A DNA stretch of 64,000 bases, taken from an uncultured Bacteroidaceae bacterium (GTDB taxonomy: Bacteria > Bacteroidota > Bacteroidia > Bacteroidales > Bacteroidaceae). The stretch spans positions 100,570 to 164,569 of the forward strand of contig CAJOHO010000003.1 in the NCBI GenBank assembly GCA_905234555.1, read 5' to 3'. The position numbers and the translations under genes are program-made. Below are positions 7,101 to 15,623 of the stretch, piece by piece. Under the pieces are notes generated by a model. That model ran no database searches, had not been told where the DNA came from, and saw only the letters and a list, made by a program, of their open reading frames with translations. Each line of letters begins with the position of its first letter. The stretch's first letter is position 1.

Positions 7101-9920
7101 TTAATATATCATAACCTTTTTTCCGTTGTGGATATAGAGTCCCTTAGGCAATTTACCATTTACGATTTTGCGTCCGTTGAGGTCGTACCAACCCTCTGCA
7201 GATTCTTCACTCTTCACTCTTAACTCTTCACGGATCGAAGTAGTATCGTCGAAGTTCATCGTCATGCTCTTCACTTTCAGGTTGCTGTCTTCGCCATCAC
7301 CCAACTGGATGTAGGCACGCATCGCACCAAGACTAGCACCAGCTGAGGGCCAGAAAAGTGAGTTGTTGGTTCCAACCATGATAAAGTTGGTCACTTCCTT
7401 GTCGAAAGAGCGGTAGTCGAAATTGCCCATGAAGGTCACTTTGCCGTTATCGCAGACAATATCGTGCTTCTCATCCTTGATGGTGACGCCCGTGAACTCA
7501 GGATTCTCGATATTCTCATCAGCTGCCCATTTGATCAGGTAGGGTGTGCCTGCCTTGATGGAAGTAACGGCACCGTTATCTGGATTCATTGTGTCGGCAG
7601 CAGGTGTGAAGGTAAGTGAAAGTTCTCCTGCGTCGCTGAGAGAAGCATCGCTGAGGGTGCGAATATCTGCTCCTGCCAGTACAGAAGAACTGATATTATC
7701 TATATCGAAAGGCAGACAGAGGGTGTTCCAGTCGTTGTCCTTCCAGAGTGTGCGACCAGAAAGGGTCACCTTCGAAGGCGTGCTACCGTTCAGGTCATTG
7801 ATGACGTTTGTTCCCTTATCAGCAAAATCCAGTTCGAAGGTTCCTTTACCCACATTGAAGAGAGCATTGTTCTTGGTAGTAGTGACATTGTCCTTATAGA
7901 TACCGCCATTCATGATGTAAGTACCGTCCTTCATGCTTACACAACCACCCACTGGAGATTCGTTTCCTGTGATGGTGCAGTTGTTAGCGGTGAGTGTTCC
8001 GTTCAGCACGAAGATACCACCTCCCTCAACTTTCGAGTTGTTGTCTTTGATCACGCAGTTGGTAAGCGTCAAATCGTATTTCTCCATATAGATGCCGGCA
8101 CCTCTTCCTTGTTCATCGTTGGTCGTGGTGTTGCCAATAATCGTACAGTTAGAGATTACGGCATTTGCCGTATTGGTACGGATGGCACCACCCTTGCTGC
8201 CTGCTATGTTGTTGGTGAAGGTACCACCAGTGATGCATAATGTTCCGTTGATGGCATGAACACCACCGCCACCACCTTGTGCATAGTTGTCGGAAAATGT
8301 TCCGCCAGTCATGTAGAAGTGTCCACCAGTACTGAAGACACCACCACCGGTACCCCAATATCCATTACCTTCTAAGCTTTTATTGTTGGCAATAGTACCG
8401 CCTTGCAGCTTCAGCGTACCTTGTTCGATATAGATACCTCCGCCGTTACCGCTGTTATATCCACCTGTGATGAGACCGTTCTGGCTTTCGCTGGAGTCTG
8501 TGATGGTCAGAGATGTGTATTTTTTCACAAGAATGACATATCCGTTTTCCTTTGCTTCACTCAGACCACGACTGATGGTGTGGCCGTTGAGGTCGAGGGT
8601 TACATTCTTCTTGATAGTCAGGGCTTCATCATCGGCACCAGCTGTATAATTGCTTGTGATGATAACCACACCACCCTTCTCCAGTTCGGCCTGCAGGTCA
8701 GCCCATTCAGCGCCGATCGCTACGACTTCCAACGAAGCAAAATCCTGACCTGCGTAGTTGCCCTGACCTGTTACGATGAGTTGATACTCACCAGCATTCT
8801 TGATTTCGTCAACGGCAACGAACTCGTCGTTGTCATTCTTCATCTTGTAGCTAACGATGTAGTCCGTACCCTCTTCGAGTTGTTCGCCAAGATAAGTTAC
8901 AGAAGGTTCTACAACGATGGTCTTTTCTGTATATGGGAAAGAAGCGGCAACTTCGGAAAGAACGGCAGGAGGAATGAAGTAATCTGTTTCGCCAAACGTA
9001 TATTTCCTGACAATCTGGTTGTCAGGAGCTGTTGTTGGAGCCTGTTCACCCTGTGATACGTTGCCTGCGACAGCATCTGTGCAATCTGTAATATAATAGG
9101 TATTGGTGAAGTTCTCTGGTTTGGAACCTCCTCTGTGGAACGTAGCTGTGTTACCACTGACCTGTACCTTACCAGCCTGCAGACAGTTCGTGTAAGACAC
9201 CTGTCCAGCATTCCATCCGAGAAAGCCAGCACACTTGATGGTCTTGCGTGCGTCCAGGTCGATGTCACGGATGAGTCCATAGAAGAAGCAGTTCGTGAAG
9301 GTAAGAGTTGAACTCTCCATGTTTCTTCCGACCAGACCTCCGTAAGTGGCATCGCCATCCTTCTTGTTGGCGTTCATGTCGATGTCGCTGATGAGTTCCA
9401 CCTTGCTGACACAGTTCACGAGTTTCGTTTTTCCATAAGCCTTACCCACTATACCGCCGGCAAACTTCTGAGTAGATTGGATCGTTCCCTCAACGGTGAG
9501 GTTGCTGATAGTAGCACTGCTGACCACACTGAAGGGTGCTGCATTCTCCTCTGTGTTGTTGATGGCGACAGTCAGTTTGTGTCCCTTGCCATCAAACTGT
9601 CCTTTGAAACGATGTTCCACTGTGCCCACCGTTGTGGTGATGCCGTCGAGGTCATCCTCTAATATATAATAAGGTAAAGCCTCGTCGTTCGCCACAGCAG
9701 CAGCAAAGTTGTTCCAGTCGTCTACGTTCTTAATCACACCGACGTTTTCGTCAGTATTTTCGGCTTCACTGTCTGAAACCTTTTTCGAACCAGCTGTTAC
9801 AGCAGATTGAGCGAACACCTGATCCGTTTCTGCCCACAACTCGCTGGTTGTGAGCAATGCGAAGAGCAGTGTGAATACCACCTTCGCAAAAGTCTTTTTT
9901 TCTGAAATGATTTCTTTCAT
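7101..9920 (-). CDS. Large secreted beta-helix protein with GLUG-like and Pmp-like repeats
   Basis: A 939-residue exported protein, probably surface-exposed. A signal peptide (about 1-31, ending LWAET) is followed by GLUG-like repeats (about 110-260, e.g. GGIVGKAYGKTKLVNC, GGLVGRNMESSTLTFTNC), an Ig-like stretch, then a parallel beta-helix (about 440-690) with GGG(I/V)(Y/F/H) turns and TGGTF/TNC strands as in polymorphic outer-membrane proteins. A C-terminal beta domain follows. The last 30 residues (YDLNGRKI...GLYIHNGKKV) match tails of two other secreted proteins here. The linker REELRVKSEES just before the tail is encoded by a stutter repeat. It is divergent from an AraC regulator that may control it. 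Adhesion or glycan contact is inference. Confidence 0.85.
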   Translation of the reverse strand: MKEIISEKKTFAKVVFTLLFALLTTSELWAETDQVFAQSAVTAGSKKVSDSEAENTDENVGVIKNVDDWNNFAAAVANDEALPYYILEDDLDGITTTVGTVEHRFKGQFDGKGHKLTVAINNTEENAAPFSVVSSATISNLTVEGTIQSTQKFAGGIVGKAYGKTKLVNCVSKVELISDIDMNANKKDGDATYGGLVGRNMESSTLTFTNCFFYGLIRDIDLDARKTIKCAGFLGWNAGQVSYTNCLQAGKVQVSGNTATFHRGGSKPENFTNTYYITDCTDAVAGNVSQGEQAPTTAPDNQIVRKYTFGETDYFIPPAVLSEVAASFPYTEKTIVVEPSVTYLGEQLEEGTDYIVSYKMKNDNDEFVAVDEIKNAGEYQLIVTGQGNYAGQDFASLEVVAIGAEWADLQAELEKGGVVIITSNYTAGADDEALTIKKNVTLDLNGHTISRGLSEAKENGYVILVKKYTSLTITDSSESQNGLITGGYNSGNGGGIYIEQGTLKLQGGTIANNKSLEGNGYWGTGGGVFSTGGHFYMTGGTFSDNYAQGGGGGVHAINGTLCITGGTFTNNIAGSKGGAIRTNTANAVISNCTIIGNTTTNDEQGRGAGIYMEKYDLTLTNCVIKDNNSKVEGGGIFVLNGTLTANNCTITGNESPVGGCVSMKDGTYIMNGGIYKDNVTTTKNNALFNVGKGTFELDFADKGTNVINDLNGSTPSKVTLSGRTLWKDNDWNTLCLPFDIDNISSSVLAGADIRTLSDASLSDAGELSLTFTPAADTMNPDNGAVTSIKAGTPYLIKWAADENIENPEFTGVTIKDEKHDIVCDNGKVTFMGNFDYRSFDKEVTNFIMVGTNNSLFWPSAGASLGAMRAYIQLGDGEDSNLKVKSMTMNFDDTTSIREELRVKSEESAEGWYDLNGRKIVNGKLPKGLYIHNGKKVMIY
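7201..7233 (-). repeat. Stutter repeat inside coding sequence
   Basis: TTCACTCT-type words (TTCACTC, TTCACTC, TTAACTC, TTCAC) read in frame as REELRVKSEES, exactly between the last domain and the conserved C-terminal tail of the secreted protein. Confidence 0.65.
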
Positions 9921-10015
9921 AAATACTTATTGAGAAGATTTTTGATTTTCAAAATGAAAACATCCTAAAACACAATACCAAAAATTTACCTGAACATTCC
10001 TTTATTCTGACCTGC

Positions 10016-10067
10016 TTCTTGACGTTCCCCCGAAGGAATCCACTGATTCCGACGGGAGACGCAAGAA
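10016..10067 (-). promoter_or_regulatory. Long imperfect hairpin in the 5' leader
   Basis: Arms of about 22-24 nt (TTCTTGACGT..CCC..GGAAT against its reverse complement) enclose the 6-nt loop CCACTG. It lies about 100-150 nt upstream of the ATG at 9920, in the transcribed leader. I could not match it to a known riboswitch. Confidence 0.5.
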
Positions 10068-10125
10068 CTTGTCGTGTTAAAAGGATTGTGTTTGTGTGTA
10101 AGTGTGTTTGAACCTAAATCGAGTG

Positions 10126-10133
10126 CAAAGTTA
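10126..10133 (-). promoter_or_regulatory. -7 promoter element of the secreted beta-helix gene
   Basis: Reverse-strand TAACTTTG followed by C. The first GTCTGAATTTT half-site (10155) lies about 20 bp upstream, where the -33 region would be, which fits an activator site. Confidence 0.6.
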
Positions 10134-10154
10134 CAAGTTATTTCACAAGTAGGA

Positions 10155-10219
10155 GTCTGAATTTTGACAAAGGAGTCTGAATTTTAACAATCGGGTGTCT
10201 GAATTTTGCGAATTCGGAC
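10155..10219. promoter_or_regulatory. Candidate operator: three direct half-sites plus one inverted
   Basis: GTCTGAATTTT occurs at 10155, 10175 and 10197 (periods 20 and 22 bp, about two helical turns). AATTCGGAC at 10211-10219 is an inverted half-site matching the third copy in 8 of 9 bases. The array sits between the promoters of the AraC-type regulator and the secreted protein. Binding by that regulator is inference. Confidence 0.55.
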
Positions 10220-10347
10220 TGTAACAAAGGGACACAAAACCCCGTTTTTGTTTTCAAATACGTTATATTTCGGGGCAATTTTGATACATTTTGCCCCTTT
10301 TCATAAAAAAAACGCGACACTTGATATTATCTTTCAAAAAATATTCA

Positions 10348-10355
10348 TAATTTTG
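10348..10355 (+). promoter_or_regulatory. -7 promoter element of the AraC-type regulator
   Basis: TAATTTTG followed by C, about 134 bp upstream of the ATG at 10489. Confidence 0.5.
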
Positions 10356-10488
10356 CAGAAAATATAACACGACTAACAAGACACCTAATCAATTTCCAGT
10401 TGTAAAACGAAGAAATTGTGCATTGTGTTTAAAAAATACACTTACTGATTAGGATTCTTTTTAGGATAAATTACTATTAGTTGACAAA

Positions 10489-11619
10489 ATGAAAGAGATG
10501 CAATTCACATCCATCGTCCTCTCCGCACTTATGGCTATGGCGCTGATCACGATGTTACCACAGCGAGTATCACGCGACCGCGTCCTCAACCACTCACGCA
10601 GGATGATGGCCGTCAGCATGCTATTGTTCTGTGCACAATATATACTTCAATATACATTAGACCTCCGTGCAAAAAGCACCACACAGGCCGTAATGGTCAA
10701 CCTCATCTTCTTTATTCCCATTTCCGCACACATGTCCCTCGGCATACTCAACCTCGAACGGCAGGGACGTCTCAAGTCCATAGAACGAATCGTGGGAATT
10801 GTCACCTGGATCTTTGCAGTCGTCATCATCGGCATCGTCGTCTTCCTTAACAAAGCCCAGTCCGCAGAGTTGAGCGACAGGATGCAATGGGCAGAAATCA
10901 CCGTCAGTTGCGCCTGGGGACTCATGCAGATTTTCTATGCCTACGCTATATTAAAGGAATTAGGGCGTATGGAGCTGGCTCTCGCCGACTACTACGACCA
11001 CGACCGAGGCGGACTGCTACGCTGGCTGAGAATCACAGTCGGAACGATGGCCACTGTCGCCCTCTTCGCCCCCCTACTCATCTACTCACCCAAATGGGCT
11101 TTGGCTATCTATGGCACATTCACCATTATCGGCATCTTCTACATCTGGTTCTGCTTCATCCGCTACGTCATCACCAGCGCATCCAAGAAAGTGAAAGAAG
11201 CAGAACTGAATCTCTCCTCACTTTCCTCAGAAGCAGACGGGACAAACCCAGAAGTCGCTACGGCGATGTCCGAAGAAACCATGCAGCATATCAGAAGAAC
11301 GGTAGAACGCTGGTTGCAGAAAGGATCCTATCTCAAGGCAGGAATCACCAGCCCTGTGGCAGCCACCGAGATGAAGATACCACGCTACCAGCTCTCAACT
11401 TGGCTGAAGGTGGCAGAACACACCTCCTTCTCCCGTTGGATTACCAAACTCCGCATCGAGAAAGCCAAGAGCCTCATGAGCGAGAATCCCGAATACAGCA
11501 TCGACGTGCTGGCAGACCAGTGTGGCATCAGCCGCAGCTACTTCTTCTGCGTCTTCAAGAAAGAAACAGGAATGGCACCCCTCGACTACATCAACAAGAT
11601 GAAACAGAACAGGAACTAA
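10489..11619 (+). CDS. Membrane-anchored AraC-family transcriptional regulator
   Basis: A 376-residue protein. The N-terminal 240 residues hold six or seven hydrophobic helices and no recognisable ligand domain. A short Ser/Glu linker follows, then an AraC-type double helix-turn-helix (about 275-376) with LRIEKAKSLM, SIDVLADQCGISRSYFFCVFKKETGMAPLDYI, the usual family signature. The membrane part suggests it senses an envelope signal and binds DNA while anchored (inference). It is divergent from the secreted beta-helix gene, with half-site repeats between them. Its last codons and stop are tandemly duplicated (11605-11658). Confidence 0.9.
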   Translation: MKEMQFTSIVLSALMAMALITMLPQRVSRDRVLNHSRRMMAVSMLLFCAQYILQYTLDLRAKSTTQAVMVNLIFFIPISAHMSLGILNLERQGRLKSIERIVGIVTWIFAVVIIGIVVFLNKAQSAELSDRMQWAEITVSCAWGLMQIFYAYAILKELGRMELALADYYDHDRGGLLRWLRITVGTMATVALFAPLLIYSPKWALAIYGTFTIIGIFYIWFCFIRYVITSASKKVKEAELNLSSLSSEADGTNPEVATAMSEETMQHIRRTVERWLQKGSYLKAGITSPVAATEMKIPRYQLSTWLKVAEHTSFSRWITKLRIEKAKSLMSENPEYSIDVLADQCGISRSYFFCVFKKETGMAPLDYINKMKQNRN

Positions 11620-11658
11620 CCATTCTGAAACCAGAACAGGAACTAACCGTTCTGAAAC
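11605..11658 (+). repeat. 27-bp tandem duplication spanning the stop codon
   Basis: Two adjacent 27-bp copies starting CAGAACAGGAACTAACC and ending TTCTGAAAC differ at one base. The first contains the last codons and TAA of the AraC gene; the second is entirely downstream. A second short duplication, GATTCATTCGCTGT, follows at about 11665-11694. Confidence 0.85.
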
Positions 11659-11764
11659 GAAAGAGATTCATTCGCTGTGATTCATTCGCTGTTATTGAAA
11701 CTATGTTTTTTACATCGGATGAGCACGAATTACAAGGATTTTTTCGTCATATCATTGGGATTTT

Positions 11765-11796
11765 TTTGGCTGTCTCAAAAGAAATGCGTAACTTTG
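11765..11796 (+). promoter_or_regulatory. Promoter with -33 and -7 elements
   Basis: TTTG at 11765-11768 and TAACTTTG at 11789-11796, separated by 20 bp, the expected Bacteroidetes spacing. It serves the DUF1846 gene at 11875 with a leader of about 70 nt. Confidence 0.7.
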
Positions 11797-11874
11797 TGTC
11801 GTATTTTCAAACACAATTCTTTAAGGTCTTTCTTTAAGGTTTATTCTTTATTTATTCTATAAGGTAAAAGGACG

Positions 11875-13341
11875 ATGAAAAAAATCGGATTCGACAACGA
11901 TAAGTATCTGAAGATTCAGTCGGAGCATATCCGCGAACGGATCGCTCAGTTCGACGGCAAGCTCTATCTAGAACTGGGTGGCAAGCTCTTCGACGACCAC
12001 CATGCCTCGCGTGTGTTGCCTGGCTTCAAACCTGACTCAAAACTGCGTATGTTTGCCCAGCTGCGCGACCAGCTGGAAATCATCATCGTGATCAGCGCTG
12101 AGGACATCGAGAAGAACAAGGTTCGTGCGGACTTGGGCATCACCTACGACGAGGATGTGCTGCGTCTGCGCGACGAATTCATGAACCGCGACTTCATGGT
12201 GGGCAGCGTGGTGATCACTCACTACAACCACCAGCGGTCTGCCGACCAGTTCCGCAAACGTCTGAAGCGTATGGGCATCCCCTCGTACGTGCACTACCTC
12301 ATCGACGGCTATCCGCACAACGTGGCGCTTATCGCCTCGGACAAGGGTTTCGGCAAGAACGACTACGTGGAGACGACGCGTCCGTTGGTCATCGTGACGG
12401 CTCCTGGTCCTGGCAGTGGCAAGATGGCGACGTGCCTCTCTCAGCTCTACAACGAGAACAAACGGGGTGTGCGTGCGGGCTATGCGAAGTTCGAGACGTT
12501 CCCAGTGTGGAGCCTGCCCCTGAAACACCCTGTGAATATCGCCTACGAAGCAGCAACTGCCGACCTCGATGACGTGAACATGATTGACCCGTTCCACTTG
12601 GAGGCTTACGGCAAGATTGCCATCAACTATAACCGAGACATCGAGATTTTCCCTGTGCTCAACGCTCTCTTCGAAGGTATCTACGGAGAGAACCCTTACA
12701 AATCGCCGACGGATATGGGCGTGAACATGGTGGGATTCTGCATCAGCGACGACGAGGTGTGCTGCCAAGCCAGTCGCGACGAAATCATCCGTCGCTACTA
12801 CGCTGCCACCAACAAACTGGCTGACGGAGCAGACAACGAGGGTGAGGTGCAGAAACTGCGGATGCTCTTCAATCAGGCTAAAATCTCGACTGCTGACCGA
12901 CGTACGACTGTTGCTGCGAACGAACGACGAGAGAAGGACGGCGAACCTGCTGCCGCCATCGAGCTGGAGGACGGAACCATCATCACAAGCGGAACGTCTG
13001 TGCTGCTGGGATGTAGTGCGGCGCTCATCCTCAACACCATCAAGCATCTGGCTGGCATCGACCACAGACTTCAGCTCATTCCTCAGAGTATGATCGAGCC
13101 TATTCAGAAAACGAAGACGGAGTATCTGGGTGGACACAACCCACGTCTGCACACGGACGAGGTGCTGGTGGCGCTGAGTGTGCTCTCGCAATACGACGAC
13201 CGTTGCCGCCGTGCGCTGGAGAGCCTGCCTCAGATGCGTGGCTGCCAAGTGCACACCACCATCATGCTAGGCGAAGTAGATAGGAAAATTTTCAAGAAAC
13301 TGGGCTGCGACCTCACTTGCGATCCAGTCAAGAAGAAGTAA
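11875..13341 (+). CDS. DUF1846 family protein
   Basis: A 488-residue cytoplasmic protein matching the DUF1846 family (length and blocks such as GFDNDKYL at the start, GPGSGKMATCLSQ near 178, KHPVNIAYEAATADL, LGGHNPRLHTDE). Family members are known from streptococci and Bacteroidetes; I know of no firmly established function. The GPGSGK segment resembles a P-loop but lacks the usual following Thr/Ser, so nucleotide binding is only possible. It has its own promoter and shares a terminator with convergent corA. Codon use is more GC-rich than in the flanking spacers. Confidence 0.88.
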   Translation: MKKIGFDNDKYLKIQSEHIRERIAQFDGKLYLELGGKLFDDHHASRVLPGFKPDSKLRMFAQLRDQLEIIIVISAEDIEKNKVRADLGITYDEDVLRLRDEFMNRDFMVGSVVITHYNHQRSADQFRKRLKRMGIPSYVHYLIDGYPHNVALIASDKGFGKNDYVETTRPLVIVTAPGPGSGKMATCLSQLYNENKRGVRAGYAKFETFPVWSLPLKHPVNIAYEAATADLDDVNMIDPFHLEAYGKIAINYNRDIEIFPVLNALFEGIYGENPYKSPTDMGVNMVGFCISDDEVCCQASRDEIIRRYYAATNKLADGADNEGEVQKLRMLFNQAKISTADRRTTVAANERREKDGEPAAAIELEDGTIITSGTSVLLGCSAALILNTIKHLAGIDHRLQLIPQSMIEPIQKTKTEYLGGHNPRLHTDEVLVALSVLSQYDDRCRRALESLPQMRGCQVHTTIMLGEVDRKIFKKLGCDLTCDPVKKK

Positions 13342-13376
13342 ACTTCTTAAATTATAAATTGTAAATTATAAATTAT

Positions 13377-13409
13377 AAACGGCTCCTTGCGATGTGCAGG
13401 GAGCCGTTT
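13377..13409. terminator. Shared terminator between convergent genes
   Basis: Perfect 10-bp stem AAACGGCTCC/GGAGCCGTTT with a 13-nt loop and a T-run on each strand. It ends four bases before the corA stop. An AT-rich stutter (ATTATAAATT words) precedes it at 13349-13378. Confidence 0.85.
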
Positions 13410-13412
13410 TGC

Positions 13413-14339
13413 TTACAGCCACTGACGTTTCCGGAACCACATCCAGGAGAGGATGGTGGTGATGATGGACAGGACGATGGCGATGGGGAAGCCTAATGCC
13501 CACGACTCCATGCCGTTGATGAGGTTCATGCCGAAGATGGAGGCGATGAGGGTCGGGAACATGATGATCATGTTGAGCGACGTGAGCAGACGCATCACTC
13601 GGTTCATATTGTTGTTGATGACGTTGGCGTAGGTGTCCATCGTGGCATTGAGGATGTTGGAGTAGATGGCTGTGGTCTCACGTGCCTGGTTCATCTCGAT
13701 ATTGACGTCCTCGATGAGTTCGGCATCGAGTTCATCGACAGGCAGACGGAACTTCAGCTTAGAGAGCAGGGTCTCGTTACCACGAATGGATGTGGCGAAG
13801 TAGGTCAGACTGTCCTGCAGGCGTGAAAGGCTCACGAGGTCTTTGTTGTCAATCTGTCCTTCTATATTCCGCTTGGCTTTCTCGATGAGTCCGCTGACCT
13901 GCTTCAGATACTTCAGATACCAGACGGAAGCAGACAGGAAGAGGCGGAAGACGAGGTCGGCTGCATCGCTGAATCCTTCGGCCCGTCGCTGCTGGTGGTT
14001 GATAAAGTCAATCATCATGCGGGTTTCCTGATTGCAGATGGTGATGATGACGTCTTTCTTGATGACCACACCCAAGGGGATAGTGGTATAGGGGGCACGG
14101 GAGTTCACACTTTTGAGGTGGGGAATACGCAAGATGACCATGAGCCACCCTTCGTCCATATCGTAACGTGCACGCTCGTCGGCATCGGCTACGTCGGAGA
14201 GGAAGTAGTCGGGCATGTGAAGTTCGTTCACCAGGTAGTTCACATCGTCCTCCACGGGACAGGTCACCTGCACCCAGCAGTTTGGCTGCCAGGCATCCAT
14301 AGGCTTAACGCCATTGGTTGTGTTCCAAAATGTACGCAT
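13413..14339 (-). CDS. corA: CorA-family magnesium/divalent cation transporter
   Basis: A 308-residue inner-membrane channel-type transporter. A large N-terminal cytoplasmic domain and long helix are followed by two C-terminal membrane helices. The signature GMN (FGMNL, near residues 270-272) sits at the end of the first helix and is followed by an acidic loop. The start is set at ATG 14339 (MRTFWNTTNG): the reading frame runs upstream to 14420, but that extension is not protein-like. The promoter is far upstream, leaving a leader of about 200 nt with a small hairpin and a 13-codon open frame. Confidence 0.92.
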   Translation of the reverse strand: MRTFWNTTNGVKPMDAWQPNCWVQVTCPVEDDVNYLVNELHMPDYFLSDVADADERARYDMDEGWLMVILRIPHLKSVNSRAPYTTIPLGVVIKKDVIITICNQETRMMIDFINHQQRRAEGFSDAADLVFRLFLSASVWYLKYLKQVSGLIEKAKRNIEGQIDNKDLVSLSRLQDSLTYFATSIRGNETLLSKLKFRLPVDELDAELIEDVNIEMNQARETTAIYSNILNATMDTYANVINNNMNRVMRLLTSLNMIIMFPTLIASIFGMNLINGMESWALGFPIAIVLSIITTILSWMWFRKRQWL

Positions 14340-14444
14340 AATGTTCTGTTCTTTGTTTTCCCTGCGACAGTAGGCAGGCACAGTAAATAATCCAGAATAA
14401 GCAGCTGGGCTGCGTGGCAAAGAACAGAACTCGGTGGTCCTATC

Positions 14445-14486
14445 CTAAGCCTTCAACTGAATACTATTCGCCGGATAGTCGTCCAT
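14445..14486 (-). other. Possible 13-codon leader ORF upstream of corA
   Basis: ATG to TAG encoding MDDYPANSIQLKA within the corA leader. It is short enough to arise by chance; the long leader of a magnesium transporter is the only reason to note it. Confidence 0.2.
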
Positions 14487-14550
14487 GTTTTTTCTCTATT
14501 TATATTTTGTTTATCCCTGCGGTAACCGAAGGGTGTATTGAAAATCGCTG

Positions 14551-14558
14551 CAAAGTTA
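14551..14558 (-). promoter_or_regulatory. -7 promoter element of corA
   Basis: Reverse-strand TAACTTTG followed by C, 212 bp upstream of the corA ATG. It lies only 11 bp from the 3' end of pfkA. Confidence 0.6.
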
Positions 14559-14568
14559 CGAAAAAAAA

Positions 14569-15543
14569 TTAAATTGACAAAGTATCGAGCACTTTTATCA
14601 AGTTTTTATTCATCGGCTTATCGCTGCGGATGGCGTCGGTAAAGGGGATATAGACCACCTGATCGTTGCGAACGCCTATCATCACGTTGCGCTGTCCGTC
14701 GATGATGGCGTCGATGACGCCTGAACCCAGACGAGTGGCAAGGATGCGATCGCGTGCCGAGGGGCTACCGCCTCGCTGAAGATGCCCCAGGATGGACACT
14801 CGCACATCGTACTGTGGGTATTCCTTCTTGACGCGGTCAGCATAGAACATGGCTCCGCATTTGGGGCTTTCGCTCACGATGACGATGCTGGAGTTCTTGC
14901 TCTTGCGTATGCCTCGTCCGATGAAATGCTCCAACTGGTCGGCATCGGTGCTGTCCTCTGGAATGATGGCTGCCTCTGCCCCACTGGCGATGGCGCTGTT
15001 CTGAGCGAGGAAACCTGCATCGCGTCCCATCACCTCGACGAAGAAGATGCGCTCGTGGCTGGTGGCTGTATCTCGAATCTTATCGACACACTCGACGATA
15101 GTGTTGAGAGTGGTGTCGTAACCGATGGTGAGGTCTGTGCCGTAGAGGTCGTTGTCGATGGTTCCAGGCAGACCGATGCAAGGCACGTTGAACTCCTGCG
15201 CAAAGAGATGGGCACCTGTCAGCGATCCGTTTCCGCCAATCACGACCAGAGCATCGATGCCTTCCTTTTTCATCGTCTCGTAGGCCTGTGCTCGTCCTTC
15301 GGGCGTCATGAACGCCTTGCTACGGGCACTTTTCAGGATGGTTCCACCACGAGCAATGATGTTGCTCACGCTCTCTGTGGTAAACTCAGCCACCTCGTCG
15401 GTCATCAGTCCTTCGTAGCCACGATAGATTCCTTTCACCTTGAAGCCGTGGGCAATGCCTGTGCGTGTGACAGCACGGATGGCTGCGTTCATACCTGGGG
15501 AGTCGCCGCCAGAAGTCAAAATACCGATACAGTTGATTTTCAT
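14569..15543 (-). CDS. pfkA: ATP-dependent 6-phosphofructokinase
   Basis: Phosphorylates fructose 6-phosphate to the 1,6-bisphosphate in glycolysis. It is 324 residues long, the standard bacterial subunit. The nucleotide site [12 protein letters not shown] is at residues 12-23, the catalytic motif GTIDNDL near 122, EVMGRDAG near 170, and [15 protein letters not shown] near 250. It lies 80 bp downstream of the antiporter gene on the same strand with no separate TAnnTTTG element visible, so co-transcription is likely. Confidence 0.97.
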   Translation of the reverse strand: MKINCIGILTSGGDSPGMNAAIRAVTRTGIAHGFKVKGIYRGYEGLMTDEVAEFTTESVSNIIARGGTILKSARSKAFMTPEGRAQAYETMKKEGIDALVVIGGNGSLTGAHLFAQEFNVPCIGLPGTIDNDLYGTDLTIGYDTTLNTIVECVDKIRDTATSHERIFFVEVMGRDAGFLAQNSAIASGAEAAIIPEDSTDADQLEHFIGRGIRKSKNSSIVIVSESPKCGAMFYADRVKKEYPQYDVRVSILGHLQRGGSPSARDRILATRLGSGVIDAIIDGQRNVMIGVRNDQVVYIPFTDAIRSDKPMNKNLIKVLDTLSI

Positions 15544-15623
15544 ATCTTGGGAACTTGTGATTTTAAGGGATTGAATGTGTGCTTAGGGGGATGGACGGGT
15601 GTTTAGTAGAACTGAGTTGCCTG

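Larger units (their letters stand above)
9921..10488. other. 568-bp divergent regulatory region
   Basis: No gene is seen here. It holds a reverse promoter (10126), a forward promoter (10348), repeated GTCTGAATTTT half-sites between them (10155-10219), and a long imperfect hairpin (10016-10067) in the roughly 200-nt leader of the secreted-protein gene. Confidence 0.7.

Noticed and set aside
12037..13254. 405-codon reverse frame opposite the DUF1846 gene
   Set aside because: Shadow frame produced by GC-rich codon use; no recognisable domain.
14340..14558. Known magnesium riboswitch in the corA leader
   Set aside because: I could not match the leader to M-box or other known magnesium-sensing elements by eye.
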